From: Pseudomonadaceae bacterium
Lineage (GTDB): Bacteria; Pseudomonadota; Gammaproteobacteria; Pseudomonadales; Azotimanducaceae
Assembly: GCA_024743175.1 (NCBI GenBank)
Contig: JANSXA010000006.1
Coordinates: 186,001-250,000 of the forward strand
Direction: 5' to 3'
Length of the DNA stretch: 64,000 nt
The notes under the pieces were generated by a model. That model made no database searches, was not told the DNA's origin, and saw nothing but the letters and a program-made list of their open reading frames with translations. This document shows, in pieces, positions 45,749 through 56,200 of this stretch (the stretch's first letter is position 1; each line of letters starts with the position of its first letter). Both the position numbers and the translations under genes were made by a program.

Positions 45749-46882
45749 TTACAGACTCTCGAAACAGGCGCGTACTTCTGCCACATATACGTCAGGCTGT
45801 TCAAAGGCTGCGAAGTGGCCGCCTTTGTCTTTCACTGACCAGTAGAAGATGTTGGGATAAAGCCTCTGTGCAAATCTTTTGCTGGTGCGAAAAATCTCCT
45901 TGGGGAAAATAGTACCACCGGTAGGCACTTCTACCTGGCGGCCAGCCAGGGCGCTGCCAAAACTCTCCCAATACAACCGTGCACTGGAAGCCGCTGCTGC
46001 ATTCACCCAATACATCATGACGTTATCCAACAGATCATCAAGGCGGATGACATTTTGTGGATCACCGTCACAGTCAGTCCACTGATAGAATTTTTCCAGA
46101 ATCCATGCGGCCTGCCCAGCCGGGGAATCAACCAACCCGTAACCCAATGTCTGCGGGCGTGTGCTTTGTTGTTTTGAGTAGCCGGAATCCCAGTCCTGGT
46201 AAAACTTCAGCCCTGCCAGTGCAGATTGTTCCTCGTCGGTGAGGTCGTCTGCACTGGCATCAGGTGGGGAGACAACCATGTTGAGGTGAATGGCTTTGCA
46301 ATGCTGCGGGTCTTCAATGCCCAGCGCGGACGTGACGATGGCACCCCAGTCACCGCCTTGCGCAAAGTAGCTGTCGTAGCCCAGTCTGGCCATCAGCTGT
46401 GCCCAGGCTTTTGCGGTTTGCTGGGTACTCCAACCTGTTGTTGTAGGTTTGCCGGAAAACCCGTAACCGGGCAGAGACGGAATGACCAGGTGATAAGCCT
46501 GGGCATCGTCAGCGCCGTGTTGATCGGGTTCGCTCAAAGGATCTATGACGTTTAGAAATTCCACCACAGAGCCGGGCCAGCCGTGTGTCAGCAACAGAGG
46601 TAGAGCATCTTCATGGCTGGAGCGAATGTGCAGGAAGTGGATGGATAGCCCGTCTATGTCGGTGGTGAAGTTTGGCCAGGCGTTCAATCGCGAAGCCAGG
46701 CGCTGCATGTCGTAGCTGTGCAGCCAGTGATCAACCACTTTTTGGGTGTACTCAAGCGGGATACCCTGGGACCAGTCTGGTGTGGTTTGTGCTTCCGGCC
46801 AGCGTGTGTTCTGTAGTCGGCGTTGCAGATCTTCCACGCAGTCTGCCGGGATCGTGGGTGTAAATGAATTGATGTTCGACAC
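45749..46882 (-). CDS. Epoxide hydrolase family protein (EHN-type)
   Basis: A 377-aa alpha/beta hydrolase with an N-terminal EHN domain (IPADCVEDLQRRLQNTRWPE) and the hydrolase core: oxyanion motif HGWPGS at about 100-105, nucleophile Asp178 in GGDWGA, and the catalytic His in KGGHFAAFEQP near residue 357. Such enzymes open epoxides to diols. It starts with GTG at 46882 and lies between an SDR and acetoacetyl-CoA synthetase genes, so a pathway that passes through an epoxide, diol or ketone is plausible. Confidence 0.87.
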   Translation of the reverse strand: MSNINSFTPTIPADCVEDLQRRLQNTRWPEAQTTPDWSQGIPLEYTQKVVDHWLHSYDMQRLASRLNAWPNFTTDIDGLSIHFLHIRSSHEDALPLLLTHGWPGSVVEFLNVIDPLSEPDQHGADDAQAYHLVIPSLPGYGFSGKPTTTGWSTQQTAKAWAQLMARLGYDSYFAQGGDWGAIVTSALGIEDPQHCKAIHLNMVVSPPDASADDLTDEEQSALAGLKFYQDWDSGYSKQQSTRPQTLGYGLVDSPAGQAAWILEKFYQWTDCDGDPQNVIRLDDLLDNVMMYWVNAAAASSARLYWESFGSALAGRQVEVPTGGTIFPKEIFRTSKRFAQRLYPNIFYWSVKDKGGHFAAFEQPDVYVAEVRACFESL

Positions 46883-46915
46883 TGCAGCCTCCGCCTGGTC
46901 AGTTTTTAATGCCTG

Positions 46916-47689
46916 TTACAAAGATGCGCACACATGCCCACCATCAACGGTGAGTATTGAGCCGGTCATATATTTGGATGCATCGCTGGCGAGCAGCAGA
47001 ATCGGTCCATCAAGGTCGTCAAAATCCCCGAAGCGGCGCATCGGAATACCTTTGACAAATTCGCCAGCGCCGTCACTTTCAAGCAGCAGGCGACTGACAT
47101 CCGTGAGAATGTAACCTGGCGCCAGCGCGTTCACGCGTATGTTGTATCGTGCTGCTTCCAATGCCATGACTTCAGTCATTCTTGTCAGACCACCTTTGGA
47201 CACCGCGTACGGGAATTGACCTTTAATGGTCCGGGTGTCGGTTATGGAAGAGATCATAATGATGTTGCCGCCACTCTGTTTGTGCGCGCCAATCTGTTCG
47301 GTATAGATTTTGCTGGTTAACCATGCACTTTTAAGGTTCGTGTCGAGGACAAAATCCCAGTCGTCTTCGTCAATCATGGCGTAAGTTTTGGCGCCCGATT
47401 CGACACCGGCATTGTTGATCAGGACGTCCAGCCGTCCGTACTGTTCGAAGGCATGGTTGATGAACTGACTGATGCTGTCTTTTTCGCGCACATCCAGCGC
47501 ACACGCCTGAGCCTCAAAGCCCGCCTGTTTTATCTCCTCAACACGCGCTTCGAGCTTGTCCACGCGCCGAGCGCCTAAAACAACTTTAGCACCTGCTGCT
47601 GCAAGTACACCGGCAAAATGAGAGCCGAAACCCGATGATGCACCGGTAATTGCGACAACTTTGCCCTGCAAATCAAATGGTTGATCCAC
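46916..47689 (-). CDS. Short-chain dehydrogenase/reductase
   Basis: A 257-aa SDR with TGASSGFGSHF, NNAG, catalytic Ser in MISSITD, YAVSK (Tyr-x3-Lys) and C-terminal VDGG. The Arg-rich loop after beta-2 (GARRVDKL) suggests NADP(H). The GTG start follows a GGGGGAA site. First gene of the operon leading to the epoxide hydrolase and acetoacetate-CoA ligase. Confidence 0.88.
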   Translation of the reverse strand: MDQPFDLQGKVVAITGASSGFGSHFAGVLAAAGAKVVLGARRVDKLEARVEEIKQAGFEAQACALDVREKDSISQFINHAFEQYGRLDVLINNAGVESGAKTYAMIDEDDWDFVLDTNLKSAWLTSKIYTEQIGAHKQSGGNIIMISSITDTRTIKGQFPYAVSKGGLTRMTEVMALEAARYNIRVNALAPGYILTDVSRLLLESDGAGEFVKGIPMRRFGDFDDLDGPILLLASDASKYMTGSILTVDGGHVCASL

Positions 47690-47793
47690 GCCTGATTCCC
47701 CCTGAACTGATCACGTTTTATCCTATCACAGGCTGGATCAGGCGCAGCTGTCAAAGGCAGAAATCCGGAGCCTGCTAATCAGGCCATTGGAAT

Positions 47794-48525
47794 CTATGCA
47801 GCTCGATGAAGGAGGGCGACGCGGTTGCGGCCTTGTTGCTTCGCCATGTACATGGCGTCGTCTGCGGCTTTGAACAACGTCGGAAGATTGCGGCTGGTGT
47901 GGGTATCCGCAATACCGCAGCTGACTGAAAACTCAATGATGGCGCCAGGTTCCATTAACGGATTGGCTGATATTTTCTTCACCACGCGGTTGGCAAGAAT
48001 ATTCGCTTGATCTGCATCCATTCCGGACACCAGAACTGCAAATTCTTCGCCCCCCACGCGGCACAGGAGATCGTTATGTCGAAAGCTGCTGCGCAGGATG
48101 TCGGCGATGGCCACCAATGCTCGATCACCTACGGCGTGACCATAGGAGTCGTTAAGTTCTTTGAAATGATCGGCATCAATGACCATAAGTGAAGCGGGTA
48201 CTGTCTGTGTCTCCAGCATGGCATGTGCCTGGCGGAAAAACGATCGTCGGTTCGGTAATCTGGTCAGATCATCGGTTTCCGCAAGCAGGCGCAGTTCCGC
48301 TTGTGTTTGGGTTAACTTAAGACTGGTGCAGGCAACGTAGTAAGTGATGGGGCTGGCAATAACTATCGGCAGAACCGCCGCCATAGCAATAACGTTCTGC
48401 AGATGAAAGGCCTCCACACCCGCTACCAGGTAGAGACTGAGCACGCCGGTGAGGGCGCATAAAACTGATATCAGAACGATACTGGCCGTGCAGATCCAAA
48501 CGTCTTTTTTTGTGCGTATACGCAT
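47794..48525 (-). CDS. Diguanylate cyclase (GGDEF)
   Basis: A 243-aa protein: two membrane helices (about residues 10-60), a short linker, and a GGDEF domain with DDLTRLPNRRSF, and the active-site motif GGEEF in RVGGEEFAVLVSG. It should make cyclic di-GMP. An inhibitory RxxD site is not visible at the usual distance. It is alone on the minus strand and diverges from the CitE-like gene by 152 bp. Confidence 0.9.
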   Translation of the reverse strand: MRIRTKKDVWICTASIVLISVLCALTGVLSLYLVAGVEAFHLQNVIAMAAVLPIVIASPITYYVACTSLKLTQTQAELRLLAETDDLTRLPNRRSFFRQAHAMLETQTVPASLMVIDADHFKELNDSYGHAVGDRALVAIADILRSSFRHNDLLCRVGGEEFAVLVSGMDADQANILANRVVKKISANPLMEPGAIIEFSVSCGIADTHTSRNLPTLFKAADDAMYMAKQQGRNRVALLHRAA

Positions 48526-48677
48526 CGCCTTGCTGCGGCTGCATCCCTGCGTGTGGTTTGCAACATGTTAGAAATATTGCCTTGTTCAATGTGTGTTGCT
48601 CCGCACATATTCAAACCTGCTACAACGTTCTATCATCCCCGGATGTGTAAATTTGGCCACCAGGGAGAATAAACCCG

Positions 48678-49538
48678 ATGACGCGTCCGAGAAGATCTGT
48701 TTTGTACATGCCCGGCGCAAACACGCGCGCCATGGAAAAAGCTAAGTCTCTGGATTGTGACACCGTGGTTTTTGATCTCGAAGATGCGGTTGCGCCAGCG
48801 GCCAAAGCCCAGGCGCGACAACAGGTAGCAGAAGTGGTTCAGCAGGGCGGTTATGGGTATCGGGAAATTATTGTTCGCTGTAACGGCCTGGACACAGAGT
48901 GGGGTGCCCAGGATATTGCTGAACTGGCGGCACTCAATATTGACGGTATGTTGTTTCCAAAGATTCAAAGTCGCTCTCAAGTGGATGATATTGTTGAAAA
49001 AGTCAATCAGGCTGGCGCGCAGGAGTTACCCGTCTGGGTGATGGTGGAAACGCCTCAGGGGGTAATGGATCTGGCGGCCTTTGCAGATCACCCACGTGTC
49101 GCAGCGCTGGTGATGGGTACCAGTGATCTGGTGAAAGAGCTGCGTGCGGTGCATGAGCCTTCCCGTCTGAATATCGCCTTTGCCCTGCAGTCTTCGCTGC
49201 TGGTTGCGCGACGCTTTGGTAAAGAGATTTTTGATGGTGTTCACCTGGACTTCAAAGACAGCGCCTCGTTTCATCAGGCCTGTCTCAATGGTCGGGAAAT
49301 GGGCTTTGACGGTAAGACCCTTATTCATCCGAGTCAGATTGACATTGCGAACGAGGTGTTTGGATACTCCGAGGCGGATATCAACGAGGCTAAACGTTTG
49401 CTGAATGTCTGGGAGGAGGCGCTACAGGCGGGTAAAGGGGTTGCCGTTCTCGACGGTAAACTTGTAGAAAACCTGCATGCAGAAGAGGCGCAGCGCGTGG
49501 TTGCTTTTGCTCAGGCCATTGCTGCCCGCGACACTTAG
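48678..49538 (+). CDS. HpcH/HpaI aldolase / CitE-like lyase
   Basis: A 286-aa TIM-barrel lyase: N-terminal RSVLYMPGANTRAMEKAK, metal and CoA site residues in VVFDLEDAVAP, IIVRCNG, ETPQGVMDLAAFA, MGTSDLVKEL, and GKTLIHPSQIDIAN. This pattern is shared by citrate lyase beta-like, malyl-CoA and citramalyl-CoA lyases. Only one gene is present, without citrate lyase alpha/gamma subunits, so a CoA-ester lyase role is more likely. A GGGAGA site precedes the ATG. Confidence 0.85.
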   Translation: MTRPRRSVLYMPGANTRAMEKAKSLDCDTVVFDLEDAVAPAAKAQARQQVAEVVQQGGYGYREIIVRCNGLDTEWGAQDIAELAALNIDGMLFPKIQSRSQVDDIVEKVNQAGAQELPVWVMVETPQGVMDLAAFADHPRVAALVMGTSDLVKELRAVHEPSRLNIAFALQSSLLVARRFGKEIFDGVHLDFKDSASFHQACLNGREMGFDGKTLIHPSQIDIANEVFGYSEADINEAKRLLNVWEEALQAGKGVAVLDGKLVENLHAEEAQRVVAFAQAIAARDT

Positions 49539-49598
49539 CAGTTTTCAGCTAGAACACGACACGAGCGAGCGGCGTGTGTTTTCACCCTGGGAGGTCAC

Positions 49599-50396
49599 TT
49601 GGCTTTTGCACAAACCCCTGACATTAAACTCTATTACGAACGCGCCGGTGACGGTCCGCCGCTGCTGTTCATCAGCGGGAGTGGCGCGGATTTGCGCAAC
49701 AAACCGAATCAGTTTGATGCGCCGATAGCCAGATCGTTTGAGCTCATCAGTTACGACCAGCGAGGTCTCGGTCAGACAGAGCAGCCGACAGGTGTCTATA
49801 CCATGGCCCAGTATGCAGATGATGCAGCTGCCCTGCTGGACTATCTCAAGTTAGACCGGATACCGGTAATGGGCGTTTCTTTTGGTGGCATGGTGGCGCA
49901 GGAATTTGTCCTGCGGCACCCTGATCGCGTCAGCGCCCTGGTACTCGCCTGCACTTCGTCCGGCGGGGTTGGTGGTGCATCTTATCCGTTGCACGAGTTG
50001 CAGGACCTTTCACCCGAGGAGCGTGCTGCTGCTCATTTGAAAGTTGCAGATCTGCGCCATACAGACAGCTGGATCAATGACAATCCCGAAGCCTGGCAGA
50101 AGCGCCTGGCGTTAACCATGGCTGGCCAACAGGGCCTTGGCAATGAAGCGGGTGCCCGCGCTCAACTGGAAGCACGCCGCTGGCATGATACCTATGAACT
50201 TTTAGGCACTTTGTCTTTACCGGTTCTGCTTGCTGGAGGCCGCTATGACGGGATTGCGCCAGTGTCGAATATGCAGGCGTTGCAGGACGCAATTGTCGAC
50301 AGCGAGCTCAAGCTGTTTTCCGGCGGCCATATGTTCTTAATCCAGGATCGAGAATCATATCCCTATATAATTCAATGGCTTAAGAGTAATATATAA
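49599..50396 (+). CDS. Alpha/beta-fold hydrolase
   Basis: A 265-aa hydrolase with HG-like region replaced by ISGSGADLRN, nucleophile elbow GVSFGGM, acidic residue in GRYDGIAP and catalytic His in SGGHMFLIQ, an arrangement typical of small esterases and lactonases of the PcaD/3-oxoadipate enol-lactonase type. It starts at a TTG preceded by GGGAGG and follows the CitE-like gene by 60 bp. Confidence 0.83.
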   Translation: MAFAQTPDIKLYYERAGDGPPLLFISGSGADLRNKPNQFDAPIARSFELISYDQRGLGQTEQPTGVYTMAQYADDAAALLDYLKLDRIPVMGVSFGGMVAQEFVLRHPDRVSALVLACTSSGGVGGASYPLHELQDLSPEERAAAHLKVADLRHTDSWINDNPEAWQKRLALTMAGQQGLGNEAGARAQLEARRWHDTYELLGTLSLPVLLAGGRYDGIAPVSNMQALQDAIVDSELKLFSGGHMFLIQDRESYPYIIQWLKSNI

Positions 50397-50405
50397 AGTA
50401 GTCCT

Positions 50406-50732
50406 CTATTGGTAGGGATGGCCTTCAGGCTCTTCATCAACAAGTAGAGGGGTCGTCGGAGGCTGTTGTCGATAGATTGCAGCACCCAGGCTGGGTCTGA
50501 AAAGGACGTAATAACTCAACAGGTGGGCAACCACCACAAGCGCCAGTGCCCAGATGATGGGTTGCCAGAAAGTGGCTGAGGTCAGCAGCAGAAAACCCAC
50601 CAGAACACAGAGGCTGGCAACCAGACGTAATGCGGCAGGCGCTCGCTTTGGCTCGTCAAAAACACAGCAGATATTAGCCAGCAGCCAGACGCTGAAAGGC
50701 AATGCACAGATGAAAATCAGAGCGTTGATCAT
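50406..50732 (-). CDS. Small membrane protein, unknown
   Basis: A 108-aa protein with about three predicted membrane helices and a Pro-rich C-terminus (PPTTPLLVDEEPEG). Its ATG overlaps the stop of the PEP-utilising enzyme (ATGA-type), so it is translated with that gene. No family recognised. Confidence 0.68.
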   Translation of the reverse strand: MINALIFICALPFSVWLLANICCVFDEPKRAPAALRLVASLCVLVGFLLLTSATFWQPIIWALALVVVAHLLSYYVLFRPSLGAAIYRQQPPTTPLLVDEEPEGHPYQ

Positions 50733-53197
50733 AAGAGGGTAATGGTTCCTGCTGTTGCGTTTAGGTGTAGTTTCTGTCCAGTTTGTATCAAGCGGGTACA
50801 GTCCTGCACATCGACCAGACAGGGCAGCTGCAGCTCGCGCGCAATTGTTCCTGCGTGAGACAGGAAGCTACCTGTGGCGACAATCACACCCGCAGCTCGA
50901 GGAAACAAAGGTGTCCACGCAGGGTCGGTGTAGGGTGCGATGAGGATCTCTCCCGCACACAGCGTGTGTGCCTCGGACAAGCTTGTCACAACCCGCGCAA
51001 CACCCTGTATGTCTCCCGGGCTCGCACACTGTCCACTCAGATCACCACGAGCAACCTCAACCGGCCTGTCGATGTTGAGGGTCAGCGGTGCGGCCAGGCG
51101 GGCCTGGCGTTGCCAGTCCCGACGACGTTTTCTGATCAGGGTATGCGCGTCGGTTGCGCTGATTTCATCCTGCTGCAGGTCGCCTATTTCTGCTTCAGTG
51201 AGGAAAAAGATATCTCCAGCGACGCGCAGCTTGGCTTCGCGCAGCAGCTGGTGTTCCAGCTGCAGTACCTTCTGGCGCAGGGTATCAAAGCCCATGATAT
51301 GAAAGTGCCGGGTGTTTTCCCGCAGCGCCATGTAATGGCAGATTCTGCCAATCAGGAAGCTGGTGATGCGGCGCTGCCATGGTTTCAGATGCTGGTTCAG
51401 CGTGTCCCGCGCAGCCAGGTGATTGCCATGGATCTGGTCGACACGGGCCTCGCGAGGTGGGTTGTTGTAGAGAAGCTTGAGCAGCTCCGTCGGCGTTTCC
51501 CGCCAGCTGGGAGAGGCCAGTTCCAGTTCCTTTGGGCCCCGGTGGCCAAAACCCTGCAGGAATGTTTCAAAAGCGAGGGCAAATTCGGAATCTGAAGGCA
51601 GCTCGCTGGCGTTACCCTTGATGATCTTCGCAACTTTATCGGCCAGCTCCGCGTCGGCTTCGAGGCTTCGATACAGCAGGGCGGACAGATAATCCGTCTG
51701 CTTCAGCAGTTCCATCGACTGCATGTCGCCGCGACCGTGGAATGTGGTGCTGAGCTGTTCCTGAGGAAAGTCCGGCGCGTAACGCCGGGTAAATGCCTTC
51801 AGTAGGCCGATGTAGGCAAAATAGCGTCCCGCCGAAACATTGGTGTAGAAGATCCGGAAGCCGATAGGTTCAAACGGCCAGCGGCCCCAGATCAACTGGC
51901 GTGCAGCCTGCTGCAACGTCAGTTTTGTATTGTTCTTCACGGCCGCTGTGAAATCAGCGTAGCGGGCAAGGGCAGCGTAAGACGCGCGCTGGGTGCGTAA
52001 CCAGTGGGCACCGTCGAACAGAAAAGCTAACCCGAGTGCAGGCAGGATCTTCAGCAGTTTCTGCCAGGAGATATGCAAGCGATCCGGCAGGCCGCGTAAC
52101 AGTGCTGCATCGACAAGCTCGGCCTCGCTCAGGTCAAAGACATTCAGCTTCTGCAGCTTGTCGAGGTTGAGATAGAGGCGGCCTTCATAGAAGGCGCCAA
52201 TCTTCGGCAGCACGCTGGCCATCAGATCTTCAGTCAGCGGTGTCAGAGGTTCGGTGAAATTTTCTGCCAGCGGTTTGAAAATAACCAGTGGCTCGGTAAA
52301 CGTGTGCTCCCGGGCAAGGCTGGTGATAGGTCGGCTCTGTAACCAGAATAACTCATCATCTACAAAAGCCCACTCCACATCCTGTGGCGCATCAAACAGC
52401 GTTTCCAGCTGAGCGGCGGTATTGCTTATCTGGTAAGCCTCAAAGGTGCTGAGTACTGGCGCGTTGCGCTGGTCCTGGCCAATTTCCTGTAAACGGGTGG
52501 CTGCCTGGTTCTCCGCGCTGACACTGACCTGCATGCGCTTATCGCTGACGTGGTAGCTGTATAGCCCCTGGTCTTCGTTGATGCGCACATGGTCCGGTGT
52601 AACGCGCCCATCCACCAGGGCTGCACCTAACCCCCAGGTGGCTTCGATAACACAGTCCGTGCTGTCCGCAACAACCGGGTCAGTACTGAACACCACGCCT
52701 GAGCGGGTTGCCGGTAACATCATCTGGATGATGACAGCCATACGCGGCGTTTCGCCACTACTGACCTCTACCCAGCCACTGCGACGATAGGCTATAGCTG
52801 CCCTGGACCATAAAGACATCCAGCAATCCAGGATAGCCTGATCAATACGGTTCGGTGTGACAAAGTAGTATGTTGAATGCTGGCCGGCAAAGCTCGCCGG
52901 CTGACCGTCTTCGTCCGTGGCAGAGCTGCGTACCGCCAGCTCGCCGGCGTCCGGTAGATAAGTCAGCAGGGCCTGCATGACGTTGTTCATCAGTTCAGCC
53001 TGCAATCGCGGCGGCGTGGGTTTCACCAGCGGATCTGTGACTTCGCCGAAGTGGCTGATGAACGCGTCAACGTCGATGACAAAACCCGGCGGAACGTTAA
53101 AACCCGCGCGCATCATTGCGCCCAGGTGGGCAGCTTTGGCGCCGACACGATCAATATCGGCTAGGGACAGTTCGCTAAGGGGGGCAATCCAGTTCAA
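50729..53197 (-). CDS. PEP-synthase / rifampin-phosphotransferase-like enzyme
   Basis: An 822-aa three-part enzyme. N-terminal ATP-grasp domain (IDRVGAKAAHLGAMMRAGFN; VRSSATDEDGQPASFAGQHS; VVFSTDPV), a central helical region (about 320-700) without the usual PEP/pyruvate barrel motifs, and a C-terminal swivelling domain with the phosphoacceptor His in FLSHAGTIARELQLPCLVDV. Without a clear TIM barrel it resembles rifampin phosphotransferase more than PpsA. It begins at a TTG, and the downstream 108-aa membrane protein is coupled to it. Its real substrate is unknown. Confidence 0.78.
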   Translation of the reverse strand: MNWIAPLSELSLADIDRVGAKAAHLGAMMRAGFNVPPGFVIDVDAFISHFGEVTDPLVKPTPPRLQAELMNNVMQALLTYLPDAGELAVRSSATDEDGQPASFAGQHSTYYFVTPNRIDQAILDCWMSLWSRAAIAYRRSGWVEVSSGETPRMAVIIQMMLPATRSGVVFSTDPVVADSTDCVIEATWGLGAALVDGRVTPDHVRINEDQGLYSYHVSDKRMQVSVSAENQAATRLQEIGQDQRNAPVLSTFEAYQISNTAAQLETLFDAPQDVEWAFVDDELFWLQSRPITSLAREHTFTEPLVIFKPLAENFTEPLTPLTEDLMASVLPKIGAFYEGRLYLNLDKLQKLNVFDLSEAELVDAALLRGLPDRLHISWQKLLKILPALGLAFLFDGAHWLRTQRASYAALARYADFTAAVKNNTKLTLQQAARQLIWGRWPFEPIGFRIFYTNVSAGRYFAYIGLLKAFTRRYAPDFPQEQLSTTFHGRGDMQSMELLKQTDYLSALLYRSLEADAELADKVAKIIKGNASELPSDSEFALAFETFLQGFGHRGPKELELASPSWRETPTELLKLLYNNPPREARVDQIHGNHLAARDTLNQHLKPWQRRITSFLIGRICHYMALRENTRHFHIMGFDTLRQKVLQLEHQLLREAKLRVAGDIFFLTEAEIGDLQQDEISATDAHTLIRKRRRDWQRQARLAAPLTLNIDRPVEVARGDLSGQCASPGDIQGVARVVTSLSEAHTLCAGEILIAPYTDPAWTPLFPRAAGVIVATGSFLSHAGTIARELQLPCLVDVQDCTRLIQTGQKLHLNATAGTITLL

Positions 53198-53287
53198 CGC
53201 TTTAGACGGCAGTTAAGCATGCGCGCATAGAGTAGCCAGTTGGTCGGGTAAATGCACGACCGTCTGGCTCGGTTTTGTAAAGGAATC

Positions 53288-56200
53288 TCAGCCGGCGGAG
53301 GAGGTGCCCAGGTTGGCGTCGTCACCCCCTTTGAAACGCTTCTTCAGCATCGTTTTGATGCGATCCATGAGGTGTTTAGCCTGGTGTGGCAAAGCGAGCA
53401 TGGCAGGTGTTGCCACCAGCGTCAGCAGCGTGGAGAACGTCAGTCCGGAAACAATCGCCTGGGACAACGGTACCCAGAAAGACGACAACATGCCGCCATA
53501 AACTACCGTACGGTTGACCAGGTCAATACTCAGATTACTGGCCAGAGGCAACAGCCCAAAAACCGTTGTAATGGTGGTCAGCATAACCGGACGCAGTCGT
53601 TGTGCGCCGGTGCGCACAATCAGCTGGGAATAGTCCAGGCTCGGATGTTCTTTGCGCAGATGGTTATAAGTATCAATGAGGACAATATTGTTGTTCACAA
53701 CGATACCTGCAAGAGCGACCACCCCAACTCCTGTCAGGATCGCGCTGAAAGGGCTGCCGGTGATTAACAAGCCCAGTAACACGCCGGCGGTGGATAACAC
53801 GACAGCAAACAGGATCAGGAATGCCTGATAGAAACTGTTGAACTGGGTGACCAGCAGGACAAACATCAGAAGTAGCGACAACATGAATGCAACGCCGACA
53901 AACGCCATGGATTCAGCCTGTTCTTCGTTAGCACCGCGGAATTCGATTTTCAGGTCAGGGTGCCAGGTTTGCGTGTCCAGCCAGGCCTGCAGTTCCTTCA
54001 CTTTGTCATCAGCAAGTACGCCTGGTGCTACGTTCGCCCGTATCTGCTCTACAGGGATGCCATTAATACGCTGAATGGTGTCAACGTTAGGTGTTGCCTG
54101 TTTGGTGACAAAGTTAGACACCGGGACAAGGCCTTTGGGTGTCGCGATTTTCAGTTCATTCAGAGCGTTAATACCACGCGCATCGCTGGGGTAGCGTACG
54201 CGGATGTCTACGGCGTCATCTGAACGGTCGGGACGATATTCGCCCACTTTCACGCCGTTGGTGATCAGCTGTACAGCGATGCCGACCTGGCTCACATCGG
54301 CGCCAAAAATTGCCGCCTGGGCTCGATCTACCGTGAGTTTCCATTCCACGCCGGGTAACGATCGCGAATCATCGATGTCGCGTATTCCGGTCATGGATTC
54401 TTCCATGTACTGCACAATTTTCGTTACAGCGGGCTCTAACAGATCTTTATTGTGCGAGGAGAACTCCAACAGAATAGGTTTACCGACAGGTGGCCCCTGT
54501 TCCATTTTTTCGATTTCTACGCTGATGCCTGCGTAGTCTCTGGTGCGTTCACGGATGATTTCGAAAATTTCGGTACCGGTAACATCCCGCTGATTTTCGT
54601 CCAGCAGTTCAAGGAACATTCGTCCGATGCGGTCCATGCCGCCATCGCGTCCCGGCTGGCCGGTTAACATGGTTGTAGAATTGAGGCTCTGAATGCCTTC
54701 AACCTCAAGTATTTCGTTTTCTATTTCTTTCAGCAGCGCGTTGGTTTCATCAACACTCAGGTTGCCGCGAGCGCGCACGGAGACATTGGCGTATTTCGGC
54801 TCTGAATCAGAAAAGAAGGTGAAGCCGCGACCGTATTCACCATATGCCCAGAACGTCGTGAACAGTACGCCGATGGTAATGGCCATTGTGACAAGCGCAT
54901 ATCTGGACGCATAGCTCAGCAATCGCGCATACAGACCGGTAAGTGATCGCAGAGTTCTGGGGTCGCCATCTTCAAGCTGTTTCAGTGTTTCCATGGATTT
55001 GGCATCGCGGCTGCCGGCTTTGCCAAACAGAGAGCCCAACACAGGACCGAATACCAGTGCGTAAAGAAGTGAGCCGCTGAGGACGGTAAATACCGTTACC
55101 GGCAGGTATCGCATAAATTTACCTGATACGCCGGGCCAGAACATCAGCGGTAGAAATGCTGCCAGGGTTGTGGCAATGGATGCGGTGACCGGCCAGAACA
55201 TACGTTTGGCAGCCAGCGCATATGCGCCACGACGGTCATAGCCCTCGGTCATTTTCCGGTCTGCGTATTCGGTAACCACGATGGCGCCATCAATCAGCAT
55301 GCCGAGGCCCAACAACATGCCGAACATCACCATGAAGTTGAAGGTATAACCCAGCTGGTAGATGAAGATAAGAGAGAACAGAAAAGAAACGGGAATACCC
55401 AGGCCGACGATAAGGCCACTGCGGAATCCCATTGCGGCGACGATGATAATCATTACCAGGCCCAGGGCGGTAAAGATATTACCCTGAAGTTCAGTAACCT
55501 GGCCTTGTGCAAATGGTGCCTGGTCTGTTGTGTAAAAAATTTCTACTCGACCGGGCACATTCTGTTTGAAGTCTTCAACAACAGCTTTGGCTGCTGCAAT
55601 GGTGTTCAGAATGTTGGCGTCAGCGCGTTTGACCACCTGTAGTGAAATGGTTGGTTTTCCGTTGACGCGTGCGTAGTTGGTGCGGTCTTTGAAAGTTCTG
55701 CGCACCGTTGCCACATCACTCAAGGTAACAACCGTATCGCCATCGGTGCGCACCGGCAGATCGAAGATGTCCGATGCCTCTTCAATGATGCTGGGCACCT
55801 TGACCGAAAATCGACCTTCGCCGGTATCCAGACTGCCGGCAGGGATCAGGCGGTTGTTGCGAACAATGGTGTTGATCAGCTCTTCAGAAGATATCGAGTA
55901 AGCTTCAAGCTGATTGGGATCGATAACCGCTTCCAGCAACTCTTCCCGATTGCCAAACATGTCTGCGGACAAAACGTCTGGTATCGCTTCGACTTCCTCG
56001 CGCAGATCGATGGCAACGTTGTACAGCATGCGCTCGGGCACATCGCCAACAATGTTGATCTGCAGGATTGGAAAGTCGTCTACGCTTGCTTCAGTAACAA
56101 TAGGTTCTTCAGCAGTGCTCGGCATTTCGGCTTTGGCGCGATCTACGGCTTCACGCGTGTCCATCAGGGCTTTGTCGAGGTTGTGGTCAGCGTCAAATTC

